Assembly: GCA_022036555.1 (NCBI GenBank)
Contig: CM039129.1
Span: forward strand, 23,531,305-23,595,304
Reading direction: 5' to 3'
DNA from: Microstegium vimineum
Taxonomy: Eukaryota > Streptophyta > Magnoliopsida > Poales > Poaceae
Length of the DNA: 64,000 nt
Shown here: positions 8,856 to 20,462 of the stretch, in pieces
Layout of the letters: each line of letters starts with the position of its first letter
Numbering within the stretch: the stretch's first letter is position 1
Notes under the pieces: generated by a model
What the model was told of the DNA's origin: nothing
Database searches by the model: none
Seen by the model: only the letters and a program-made list of their open reading frames with translations
Translations under genes and position numbers: made by a program

Positions 8856-11800
8856 ATGGCGATCCAAGTTGACATCCCCAAGGTAAGACCTACTCTCTTC
8901 CTAATCCAACCTCTTTCTGGTTCTTTTCTGCACGGATCTAGGATCAATCCCGTTCCTTTTCTGATTCTTCCCTTTCTTTTCCTCAAACCCTAGGAACTGT
9001 ACAACAAGGTAGTCATCTCGCTTGCCGATTCCAACTTCAGCTGCCTCAGCCCCATGGGCAATCCAGATCCCACCTTCAAAATCAATGCAGAAACCAACCG
9101 GGTACCCTTCAGATTCGAGTGCTATGGCTTAGGATTATGGAAAGATGCCTTCCGGTCATGGCCAAAGCCCACCAAGGGGTGGAAGAACTGGTACCTTAGG
9201 GTAGCTAGATCACAGTAGGTGTACTGGCAAGAACGCAGTCTGGATCAGTGCATCAGGCTTTCAATTGCCGATATGGAAAAGAACGAGAACATGTTGATGG
9301 CTGCCTCCTACTTCTGGTCGGACACCATGAATGCCTTCCTTTTCCGACACGGACCAGCCACCCCAACCCTTGCTGATGTCCACATGTTGACCGGCCTGGA
9401 CATCTCTTCTCCCGATACTTTCACCTTGTTCAACAGGAAAGCCGAGCAGAAGGTAAACACTCGGAACATCGGCGGCTGGACAAGCTACATCGACGAGTGC
9501 CAGAAGACCGGATCAGTAAACCAACGTGAGCACGCCACGTTTCTGAACATGTGGCTGGAAAAGTTCATCTTCTGTGGCAAAACTGTTGGACCGACCACCA
9601 TGCATCTCCCTGCAGCTGAGCTACTTGCCGATGGGACAAGACTTCCCTTAGGCAGATATCTTCTTGGATCGGTATACCGCCTTCTACATCAGGTATCCCA
9701 GAAGTTACTGCTAGGAGAACCCATCGACAATCTTGGGGGTCCCTGGTGGTTTGTAAACATATGGCTGAACGCACATATGCACAAGGCCCTTCAGTTTGAT
9801 CTGTTCGCCCAATAATTCCCGAGGGATATATCGGAAGACCATCAGTATAGGGATGATGAATCGGCAACTCGCCCTCCACTCAATTTTGGAGAGGCTATCA
9901 TAGTGCTGCCAAGGACCGATGCCGATACAGAGCAGTTCGGCTCATTTTTTCAGAAATTATACTGGACTTTCCTCCATGGAACGGCTCTCGTGGCCATATC
10001 TTGACGAAAACAATCAGTTCCCGCTGCTATTCAACCTCACCGATGGGAACGTGCCTGAGAACCAAGTAATCATGAAGGCCAGCATCACTCCCCGAGCTAT
10101 TCCAGTGAATATCTTCGGATCTGGGAAGAATGCCCCTCCATCTTACGAGTTCTACTACCCATCGACAGTGGCGAGACAACTGGCATTTGGCCAACTGCCG
10201 ATCAAACTCTGCTACTCCAAAATAGTGAAGCCCAGGTAGACAATTTCCAGTGCTCTAGACTGGAACAAGGTCGTCAATCTTCCTCCCGATGCCGATATAT
10301 CAGACATTGACTTGTCCTCCTGGTCACCAACCTCCTTCATCACGAACGAATACAAATCCTGGTGGCAAGAATGGAGGCACCAACTATTTGCTAAGTCGTC
10401 GCACTATTATCGGCACATGATTGACGCCGATCACATCATCCCCGATGACGCAGTAAGTCTCTATTCCGATGCGTTCTTTATTACTTTGCTTCCACCATCC
10501 ACACTTAACCTTTTTGCGCTTGACAGACCGATGATCCGATTCCCACGATGAGCAACAGTGGCAGACCCTTCAATCTTCGGATAATGGGTCCCATATCAAT
10601 CATCGGCAACAAAGCCCCTACGTTGGCCGCCTTCACCACTCAACAGGTACCTACGCCGACATCTGCAAGAGTCAAGGCTACATCGGCCGCTGCTGCTGCC
10701 CTGATGCGGGTTCATGCAGTAAACTCATCTTTGCCCGTACTGATTACATACTGTTTTATCGGCAACATTTTATTTTGTATAACTCGCTTTATATTCCCAG
10801 GCGATGTGGTCATCGGCAGCTACTACAAGCAGACAAGTGCCTCCCAGTCCCGCTACCGATGCCCCCCATTCTTCGTCAAAGCGAGTCGGATCCCCTGCTG
10901 CTGCGCCAAGGAAGAAGAGGCGTCTGAGGCTGGCTTCTCCGTCTTCGCCATCGATCCCAACTGTACCATCCACTACCGATGCGCCACCAGCAAGACTGTC
11001 ATCGATTCCAGTTGCACCACCAACCGCCGGCGCGTCATCGGCAGAACCTCCATCGGCTCCTATCCCTGACCAGCCGATGGACGACGTCCCCGATCAGGAG
11101 GCAACTCCACCCGCTACAGCAGCAGAGGCGGCATCGCCATCGGCACCGTCGGCCGAAGTTCTTGACGAGGAAACAACTCCACCTGCCATAGCAGCGGAGG
11201 CAACATTGGCATCGGCACCGTCGGCCGAAGTTCCCAATGAGGGAGCATCGTCGCCACCACAAGAACCAGGCACTACGTCGGAAGCGCGCCAGTGACAACA
11301 CCACCAGTACCAACGACGTCGACTGCTTCCCCGATGGAGGCTCAGTCATCGACAACTGTTGCCGATGCCCAAGATGAGGCTGGACCATCCAGTATGCAAA
11401 GTCCCAGGCAGGAGATCCGCTTCAAGACGGTAAGTCAACTACCTTAAAGCTCATAGTATAATTTTACGATCAGCATATTTTAACTCTTCTGTTTTCAGGC
11501 CCAAGACTCCCCGGACAGTCTCTTCTCCTTCAGTCTTAACCCCCGGGATGAAGATGAACGCCAAGGCCTCATTCAAGCGGACAGCCTGTTCTCCTTCGCA
11601 GTCGACATCCCCGATGACGATGAAGAGGAACAGAGCTCTGTTCCAGCCCTATCGGCAGAGGTCAAGACCAAGCTTGAAGCATTGCTCTCCTTGCTGCTAC
11701 AAGACACACCCCCGCTCATTCAGGATTCATCCGCAGCAAGGATTGCTTTCAAGGATATCCAAGGCCACCTCCCTGCCGATATGGAGGAAATCCTTTTCCA

Positions 11801-12245
11801 GGCAACCTTCCTCGACAGTAAGCAAATCCAGTACCAGAGGCTTTCCCGTCACATTGCCGATAGGGCTGCCCAATCCAAGAGCAAGGAAGAAAAGCTAAAG
11901 TTCAACAATATTGCCGATGAAAAGCACAAGGGCATCGGCCAAGCAGAAGTCTCCATCAACGGCCTCGATCAAGAAATCACTCAGCTATCGGCAAAGAAAG
12001 AAGACCTATTAGCTGAGTTACAAAGGGTCAAGGAGGCTCTGACTGCAGCCAACTAGTAGAAAGCCCAATTATCCGATACCATCAGGGTTCTGCGGCAAGA
12101 AAGGGACCAGAATGCCCGACAAGCCATCTTGTGGAAGAAGAAAATCAAGCCGGTCGAGGGCTCCGCTGATGCCGATGCCAAGGAGATGGATGAGATAGAG
12201 CAAATTCGCCTGCGTGCGATATCAGCCATCCACTCTTTGTTGTAA
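8856..12245 (+). pseudogene. Antisense plant-mobile-domain (PMD) gene of element A
   Basis: Exon 1 (8856-8882) is nine codons from ATG to AAG|gtaag; an in-frame stop upstream fixes the start. Intron 1 is 8883-8993. Exon 2 (8994-10452) encodes the PMD (PF10536-like): WPKPTKGWKNWY, RLSIADM, MNAFLFRHGPATPTLADVHM, GLDISS, RNIGGW, GGPWWFVN. It ends at GCA|gtaagt; intron 2 ends at 10526 (tgacag). Later exons give a Pro/Ala/Ser-rich stretch with a basic PRKKRRLRL segment, an intron at about 11430-11499, and a coiled coil (about 11680-12230; DEKHKGIGQAEVSINGLDQE). The gene converges with pol, which ends 124 bases away. It carries nonsense codons (near 9216, at 9813 and 12054) and a shift between 9900 and 9980, so this copy is dead. 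PMD proteins MAIN and MAIL1 are nuclear silencing factors in Arabidopsis; the role here is unknown. Confidence 0.8.
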
Positions 12246-12368
12246 CCTATTTGTAGTGTCGGCAAATGTAACTTTGACACTTTGATTCTGACTTCTGTAA
12301 TATAATGTCTATACGCTTTTACCGATGCTTATATAATTTTCTCTTTCATCGGCATCCAAACGAGCACG

Positions 12369-15300
12369 CTATGCGTCTACCCATATGCTAGGGTAATACT
12401 TTTTTAAGTATTTGCCGTTGATCGCTCTAGAGAATGCAACTCCTTCGAGAGTTTCCAAAACGTAAGCATTACCAGGAGTAGACTGCTTTATCCGATAAGG
12501 ACCCTCCCAATTAGGGGACCACTTTCCAAATTTAGAGCTCTTAGTCCCGATCGGTAAAATTAACTTCCAAACCAAATCACCATCGGCAAATTCCTTTACT
12601 TTTACTTTCTTGTCATACCATCTGGCAACCCTCTTCTTATTCTCTTCAATACTAATCAATGCCCTCAACCGATGACCTGCCAAATCTTCTAACTCATCTT
12701 TCATCAGAGTAGCATAATCATCGGTCGTCAGTTGATCCTGAAACGATAACCGCCTAGAACCAGTTTTAATTTCCCAAGGCAGGACAACATCGTGTCCATA
12801 GACCAACTGATACGGTGAGACCTTGGTTGCACCATGACAAGCCATCCGATATGACCATAAGGCTTCGTTTAGCACTACATGCCACCTTCTAGGGTTTTCT
12901 TCAATCTTACGTTTTATAAGCTTAATAACTCCTTTATTAGTTGCTTCAGCTTGACCATTAGCCTAAGCATAATAAGGAGAAGAGTTTAACACCTTGAAAC
13001 CCATGCCAGCAGCAAACTCATCAAACTCTCCAGATGTGAACATGGTTCCTTGATCGGTAGTAATAGTCTGAGGAATACCAAATCGGTACACAATGTGTTC
13101 TTTAACGAAATCCACCATGTTTGCCGACGTCACTTTCTTCAAGGGAATTGCCTCAACCCATTTAGTGAAGTAATCGGTAGCAACAAGTATAAATTTATGC
13201 CCCTTACTCGATGGCGGATAAATTTGGCCGATGAGATCAATAGCCCATCCTCTGAACGGCCAAGGCTTGATTATAGGATTCATTGCCGATGCAGGTGCCT
13301 CTGCACGTTACCAAACTTCTGACAATCCTGGCACCCTTTGAAATAGTTGAAGCAATCTTCAAGGATTGTCGGCCAATAATATCCATTCCGCCTAATCATC
13401 CACTTCATCTTGAATGCTGATTGATGGGCTCCACACACACCTTCATGGATTCACCCATCAACTCTTTTGATTCCTCTTTGCCGAGGCATCTAAGCAAAAC
13501 TCCATCAATTGTCCGATAATACAACTCATCATCAAGGAGCACATACTTAGTGGCTTGGAACCTCAGACGCCTTTCAACCTTCTTAGATGGGTCTCTTAAG
13601 TAATCGGCAACCTCCTTTTTCCAGTCATCGGCAACTGTTACCGATGTTGTGACTTCTTGAATCGATTGATACCCTGAAGCATTCTGCGCTAACCGATTGG
13701 CCTTTTCATTATGCAACCTAGGAATGTGCTCAAGGCGATACTCTTTGAATTCTCTTAACAATTGCAAACACCATTCATGGGCTGCAATCAAAACTTCACT
13801 TCGGCATTCATATGTCCCGATCAATTGATTAATCACTAACATGGAATCACCGAAGATTTCAACAACATCGGCACTTCCCTGAGTAATTCTAACCCGCTAA
13901 GTAAAGCTTGGTACTCAGCCTAATTGTTTGTTGAAGTAGCAACAATCGGCAACGAGATTTCATACTTCTGTTCTCGGGGTGAAATCAAGAGAATACCGAT
14001 ACCTGCTCCATCCTTGCACGTAGACCCATCAAAGAATAAAGTCCAAGGAGCAATCTCAACAGAGCACACCATATTACAATGCTGAGTAACAAAATCGGCC
14101 ATTACCTGACCCTTAACAGCCTTAGCCGATTCATACCTTAGGTCAAACTCTGAAAGTGCCAGAATCCACTTACCGATTCATCCACTCAAGATCGACATTG
14201 ATAACATGTACTTAGCCACATCATCTTTGCAGACAATAGTGCATTCAGCCGACAATAAATAATGCCTTAATTTAATGCAAGAGAAATATAAACATAAGCA
14301 TAATCTCTCTATGGCCGAATACCTGGTTTCAGCATCCACCAACCTTCTGCTCAGCTAATATATTACACGTTCCTTCCCTTCAAATTCTTGAATTAAGGCT
14401 GATCCGATAACACCGTCATCGGGAGACAAATATAGCCTAAAAGGCTTCCCGTGTTGAGGTGGAACTAAGACTGGAGGATTTACTAAGTATTTCTTAATCT
14501 CCTCTAAGGCTGACTGCTGCTCTTCTTTCCATATAAACTCTTGATCGGCTTTCAACTTTAACAATGGACTAAAAGATTTAATCTTACCAGACAGATTGGA
14601 TATAAACCTCCTAATGAAATTAATTTTGCCGATCAAGGACTGCAGCTCAGTCTTGTTTGCAGGAGCAACCACCTTGTTAATTGCATCAATAGATTTTCTA
14701 CCGATTTCAATGCCTCTCTGATGCACCATGAAACCCAGAAACTGTCCTACCGATACGCCGAACGCACACTTGTTAGGGTTCATCTTTAACCCATGCTCTC
14801 TTGTGCACTCCAATATTTTTCGCAAATCGGCAAGATGCTTCCCGAAGTCTCCAGACTTAACCACCACATCATCAATGTAGATTTCAACTATCGTGCCGAT
14901 ATACTTATGAAAGATAAAATTCATTGCTCTCTGATAAGTAGCACCGGTATTCTTCAGACCAAAAGTCATGACTACCCATTCAAACAAGCCAACATGACCT
15001 GGACATCGGAAAGCAGTCTTGGATATGTCTTCTTTAGCCATGAATATTTGATTATACCCAGCATTACCATCCATGAAGCTAATAATTCGATGTCCAGCAG
15101 CAGCATCAATCAGCAAATCGGCAACGGGCATCGGATAGCCGTCCATCGGCGTGGCCTTGTTAAGATTCCTGAAATCAATGCAAACACGAAGTTTTCCATT
15201 CTTTTTATACACAGGAACCACATTAGAAATCCAATCGGCATATCGGCATTGCCGAATAAATCCTACCTCGATTAACTTTGTAATTTCAGCCTTGATGTCG

Positions 15301-16735
15301 GGTAAAATAGTAGGATTGCATCGGCGCGCAGGTTGCCGATGTGGTTGGAAACCGGACTTGATGGGTAACCGATGTTCAACTATTGATCGGTCTAAACCAG
15401 GCATCTCTGTATAATCCCAAGCAAAGCAATCTTTATTCTCCTTTAATAAACCAGTTAACTGCTGTTTACATTGGGAATCTAACTTAGCACTAATAAAAGT
15501 AGGCCTAGGTTTACTACCATCGTCGATGTCGATCTCGAGCAAGTCATCGGCAGACGCGAAGCCCTGCCCCAGTTTTCCATCATCAGCGAACCGATCCATC
15601 AAAACTCTTCTTCAGCACCGACTGCTTGGATCGGTTTGATGCGGTAATCGGCAACTTTAAGGAACTCTTTGTCCCAGGCTTCACCAGATATGCACCTGGT
15701 CTGCTCATAAGTTTCCGATTCTACCGATGCAACAGTAGATGGGGCTTCACTTCGGACGACTTCAATCCTGTCCCCGATCCACTGTACCAGACTTTGATGC
15801 ATAGTAGAAGGGATACAACAATTGGCGTGGATCCAATCCCTTCCTAGTAGCAAGTTGTAGGTGCCTTTGCCACTGATCACAAAAAACGTTGTCGGCAAAG
15901 TTTTGCTGCCGATGGTTAAGTCAACACATACGGCTCCCATAGCCGTCGACACGTTACCTTCAAAATCCTTGAGCTTCATGTCGGTCTTGACCAAGTCTTG
16001 GTCGCCTTTCCCAAGCTTTCTGAACACGACATATGGCATTATATTGATCGACGCGCCGCCATCTACCAACATCTTTGTCATCGGCTGTCCATCCACTTTG
16101 CCCTTAACATACAGAGCCCTTAAGTGCTGCCTCTCATCATCGGCAGGCTTTTCAAAGACAGGCATCATCGGATCCAGCACCAATTGTGCTATATCGGCAG
16201 TCTCTTCATCATCACTGACGGGTGCCATTAATTCCATCGGCAACATGACAACCATGTTTATGTCTGCCGATGGATCCCTGTCCTTGCGCTTTGGCCTCCA
16301 CTGCTTCTCCCTTGAGGGTTCTTCATCGTCATACAGGTCATCACGGTGTTAGCGCTGAATCCTTCTCTTCTGGGTCTTGGTCAGACCCTTAGGGCACCAC
16401 TGAGGAAGCTTGGTTTTCCAGATGGGCTGGTGCTGCCTCCCACTGTCTGCATTGGCACTTCTTCCGATGTTGGGATCTCTGGAGAATCTCTCTTCGTCAG
16501 GTACTCTTGCATTGGCCATCTCTTCCCGATCCCCTTGGTCAACACGTCTGCCAAACCTGTCATGGGCACTGAGCTTGCCCCCCAGTCGGTCATGTGCCAA
16601 TCTGTTCTCTCTGAGCTGCTTGGCGTACCTGGGTGCCTGATCATCAAAACAAGGTCTCTTACCTGACCGATCGGCAGCGTAATATCCATTGCACTCTAGA
16701 CAATTATCGGCAGTGGTTAGCTTGATGCCTTCTTC
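12369..16735 (-). pseudogene. Element A gag C-terminus and pol (protease, reverse transcriptase, RNase H, integrase)
   Basis: Domains in coding order on the minus strand: a gag tail rich in charged residues (16349-16735); aspartic protease with VDGGASINIMP near 16060; reverse transcriptase 14355-15602 with VCIDFRNLNKATP, GYNQIFMAKED and the catalytic YIDD near 14875; RNase H from about 14060 with LFFDGSTCKDGAGIG; integrase core 12963-13283 with TDYFTKWVEA and TDQGTMFTSGEF; and a C-terminal segment with the gypsy GPY/F module (NWEGPYRIKQ) near 12500. The order is that of Ty3/gypsy. Several stops interrupt it (TGG to TAG at the gag boundary; breaks near 13910, 13400 and 12960), so no polyprotein can be made. 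Confidence 0.9.
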
Positions 16736-19252
16736 CTAGCAATGAACGAAGAAGGGACACTTCCAGTGGTCCTTATGCCGAAGCCACTCCCGATGCTCTT
16801 CCTTTTCTTGCCGATACCGCTCCCGATGATCTCGCCTTGGCTGCTTGTGCGTGATTACAACTCCAGGAGCCCTATCGGAACTGCTACCTTCATCGGCAAC
16901 CTTCTTACTCTTCCTGTCATCGGCAGACCTTCTTGCGTCGTGTTTAGATACTTGGTGGTTAGGATCTACCGATGAGCTCTTCCTGGCAGCTTCCGATGTC
17001 AGCACTCTGGTTTTTTCACTGATTTCCACCATATTGTTTGGGAACCGGTGCTGATCTATCTTCATCGGTTTCTGGACTTTAGAATTTTCAAACTTAATAC
17101 GCCTAGATTCAATCTCTGACTGCAACTGCTGTCTGAATACTTTGCAGTCATTGGTACTGTGTGAGGTTGCATTATGCCACTTGCAGTACCTAATCTTCTT
17201 GAGCTCTTCGGCCGATGGAATTACTTGGTTGGGCGCCAACTTGATTCGCCCTTCTTGCAGCAATAAGTCAAACATCCTATCGGCCTTGGTGATGTCGAAG
17301 GTGAACCTTTCGGTCTCTTTTTGGCTGAACGGACAAGACACAGGCTTCTTATCCTTCACCCATTCGGCCGCATCGACGCTCAGCTCTTGATTTGACCTAG
17401 ATTCTTCTTCCTTCCCGATGAAGGTCACCTTCTTGTTCCAAGTCTTCCTGGGTTCAAAGGTTTTGATATCTTGATCGGCAATCCTTTGCACCAGGTGACT
17501 TAGGCTCTCAAACTCTTGGGACGCATACTTGTCCCTGATGTGCGGCAGTAATCCTTGAAAGGCCAAATCTGCCAGTTGCCGATCATCAAGCACGAGACTG
17601 TAGCACTTGTTCTTCACGTCCCGTAGCCTCTGAACAAAGCTTTCTACCGATTCATCATTGCATTGCCTCATTTTGACCAAATCGGGAAGCTTCTTCTCAT
17701 GTATGCCAGCGAAGAAGTACTTGTGAAATTGCCTCTCTAGATCGGCCCATGTGATTACAGAGTTTGGAGGCACTGATATGAACCATGTAAATGCCAATCC
17801 AGACAATGATGAAGAGAACAATCTCACCCTTAACTCTTCCCTGCTGGCAGCTTCCCCGCACTGGATAATGAAGCGGTTGATGTGCTCCATTGTTGACGTG
17901 TCGTCTTGGCCGCAGAACTTGGTAAAATCAGGCACTTTGTACCCATTTGGGAGAGGAATCAAGTCATATGCAGGAGGATACGGAGTCCGATAAGAGTATG
18001 TATTGACCTTGGGTTTGATGCCGAATTGTTCTTTCATAACTTCGGCAATCTTACAGACCCAATATGCATCCTGCTCTTGCCGACTCATTGGCTGGTTGTT
18101 GACTGGTGGAGCTAGCTGATGCGCCTCTTGAAGATGATGTGGAGTAGTCACGGGCGCAGCACCAGTCATCTGAACACTATGCATCAGTTGATTACCGATG
18201 GATAATTTTGCACACTTGGCGGATTAGGCTGAATCGTCGCATTCATTGGTTGCTGTACGAGGGTCCGCTCTTAGTGTACGTTGGGCCTCCATAATGATAC
18301 ATCGACATGCCAGGTTGTTGAGCTGGCGGCTGGTTGACCCATCCAGGATTATAAATCATCGGCATATGGCTTACCGATGGCTGATAGCTGACTAGAGCAT
18401 GTGGCTCTTGTATTCTGGAGCAATCAATCACCAGATTACCTTGGGGAACTAGCACCCCAGCTTGAGAATTTGCCACCAGAGGTTGACTGCGAGCTGTCAT
18501 AATGTGTTGCATCGGCATAGAGCTTGCCGATGGTGGCATCAGAGGTACTTTAGGGATTACTTGAAGGTCATCTGATGGCACTTGTACAGTTGGAGCAGGC
18601 GCAGAGTTGTGCATCATAGGGGCCATCGGCTGTGACTATGTCGCCGATGCCGTAGAGTTCCTCCGAGCTGATCTATCTCCCTGCACCAGATTAGAACCAG
18701 CATATAGATTCGGGGGCATACCTTATCCCCACCAGTTAGCAAGGGCTGGTCCTGACATTGCCGACGCCGCTGGATCCATGTTGAGCTTGCTGACGCTGCC
18801 AGGGTTCGGTCTCGGCGATGTGGCCGCATCGGCAGACGGTTCCACAGGAGTGGAAGACGCCATTGGGGCTGCCGATGGGCTTATAGATGCCAATCCAGGT
18901 TGATGGTACGTTGGACCAACATATTGTGGTGCATGTCCTTCCTTGAATGTTTGCATGACAGCATTGTAGACAGTATTGGACAACACGTTGGAGTGACTAA
19001 TTAATGCTTGACTTACAACAACATTAACCATCTCTTGTAGCTTACCAGGATTGGCGTCGTACGTGACCTGCCGTGGCAACGGCGGATCTTGCTTCTGGAT
19101 CGCTTCGCCGCTCCTGCTGAGGCTGAAGGATTTCAGATACAACTGTTTGTATTCCCCATAGCCCGCTCCATGGCCTACTTCTGATCATCTTTCAGATCGG
19201 CCTCAGAGACTTCAATGACGTTCCTCTGGTTAACGTTGGCGTGATCACCCAT
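16736..19252 (-). pseudogene. Element A gag
   Basis: Translation would start at the ATG at 19252 (product begins MGDH), just after the primer site; element B starts the same way (MGDS). A TAG replaces a Gln codon 26 codons in, a one-base deletion follows, and frames reopen at 18723-19142, 18243-18626 and 16736-18184. The 482-codon frame holds the capsid-like gag region (LFSSSLSGLAFTWF, ITWADLERQFHKYFF, ESFVQRL) and a CX2H-type zinc knuckle (CKWHNATSHSTNDC, about 17140-17190). The N-terminal third is Pro/Gln/Met-rich and low in complexity. Gag would package element RNA in cytoplasmic particles; this copy is inactive. Confidence 0.88.
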
Positions 19253-19280
19253 GATAGATGTGTAAATTTGTATAATCGGG

Positions 19281-19297
19281 TCCCACTGGGCGTGCCA
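19281..19297 (-). other. Primer-binding site of element A
   Basis: The minus strand reads TGGCACGCCCAGTGGGA seven bases inside the 5' LTR. It starts with TGG, complementary to the CCA tail of a tRNA. I cannot assign the tRNA with certainty. Element B has TGGCACACCCGGTGGGACC at the same place. Confidence 0.75.
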
Positions 19298-19304
19298 AAA
19301 GAGG

Positions 19305-20457
19305 TGTTGACACAAAAAGCGTCAGGATCTGCGAACACCTCGGGCTTATACCCGAAATTCGATATCCAGAGGCGTGCCAGTCGATTTGACCAGTTAATCG
19401 ACAAGGACGATAACTAGAACAAGATCCAATCCAGACAACGGCGATGCGCCCGGATGCTGGGATGGAGGCTTGATCAGGATAACTAGAGGAAGGCTGAACG
19501 AGGCAACAGCGATGCGCCCGGATGCCAAGGCTCAGAGGTACTCCCACACGGAACTTGCAAGGATTTAGACGGGGATCAAGGTGATGCAGCCCATCGAAGC
19601 TTGAAGAACTCGTTGATAAGCTATAACTAATGCAAAAAGGGTAAATTGCAATAAAAGTAGAATAAGAGTAAAATTGGTTTGTTTTATATTGGATTGATTC
19701 CTCTTTTTCGTAGCCCTCGGGCACATATTTATACTCCCGCATGGAGAGTTGTACAAAGACACGACTCGTATCCTTCCTAAAACAAACCCCTAACTTTAAG
19801 GAAACTAACTCACGCAGGAGTCGGATCTAAAATAACAATATTTATTTCCCTAAACAAACACACCTATTTTAAAGGAAAATAAACAACTCATGCAAGAGTC
19901 GGACTCAAACTACTATAATAATACTGGTACAAAATCACCAGTTTCCTTATACCTCTCCTCGATGGAAACTTTCCATCGGCAGACCCCTTCAATCCGCGAC
20001 TTCCTTCTTTGACCACCGGCACTCTTCTGCTGATATCAGGCGCTATGTCACCCTGTACTCATCGGCACCTCATGCCCTTCGGCATCGGCAATACTTCCCG
20101 ATCGGCAACCTTGCACTGGTAACTGTCTTCACCAATCAGTCCCTATCGGCAATCGGCAACCACTCTTCATCGGCAATCGGCAATGCCCCCTCATCGGCAA
20201 TCGGCAATGCCTCCTTATCGGCAATCGGTAATCTGTCAGCAATCGGCATTAGCAACTTTATAGCTTAAGTTATTCGACTTCACCAATTAACCTTTGTCGG
20301 CAAGAACCATCCAACCTCCATTGGCAGCACACTTAGTCTTCCCGCAGCATATTCCCATCGACAATACTGGCTTATTATTTCCCGATACCGATGGAGAACG
20401 GCCGCTGACCAGTCAAACCTTAGCTCATTTGACACATGCTGAAAAACGGTGTCAACA
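19305..20457 (-). mobile_element. Element A 5' LTR
   Basis: The 1153-bp LTR is the same length as the 3' copy and about 97.8% identical by eye. It begins TGTTGACA on the plus strand and ends GTGTCAACA, followed by the duplication caggg. An ATCGGCAA-rich tract lies at about 20056-20261. Confidence 0.93.
19726..19733 (-). promoter_or_regulatory. TATA box of element A 5' LTR
   Basis: TATAAATA on the minus strand in the flank shared by L0 and the B LTRs. This is the likely core promoter for the genomic RNA of A. Confidence 0.6.
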
Positions 20458-20462
20458 CAGGG
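20458..20462. repeat. Target-site duplication of element A, right copy
   Basis: caggg, identical to 7279-7283. Confidence 0.9.

Larger units (their letters stand above)
7284..20457 (-). mobile_element. A: complete Tat-lineage Ty3/gypsy element with antisense PMD gene
   Basis: The element is 13,174 bp with 1153-bp LTRs at both ends, a perfect 5-bp target-site duplication, a primer site (19281-19297), gag, pol in gypsy order (protease, reverse transcriptase, RNase H, integrase), a convergent antisense gene (8856-12245) and a polypurine tract. It sits inside C1 pol, between its integrase and reverse transcriptase. The two LTRs differ at about 25 positions by hand alignment with no indel (about 97.8% identity), so the insertion is fairly young. 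Gag and pol each contain stops and shifts. Confidence 0.93.

Noticed and set aside
8856..12245. PMD gene as a host MAIN-like gene trapped between insertions
   Set aside because: It lies inside A between pol and the 3' LTR with intact LTRs and duplication outside, and B has the same gene in the same place.
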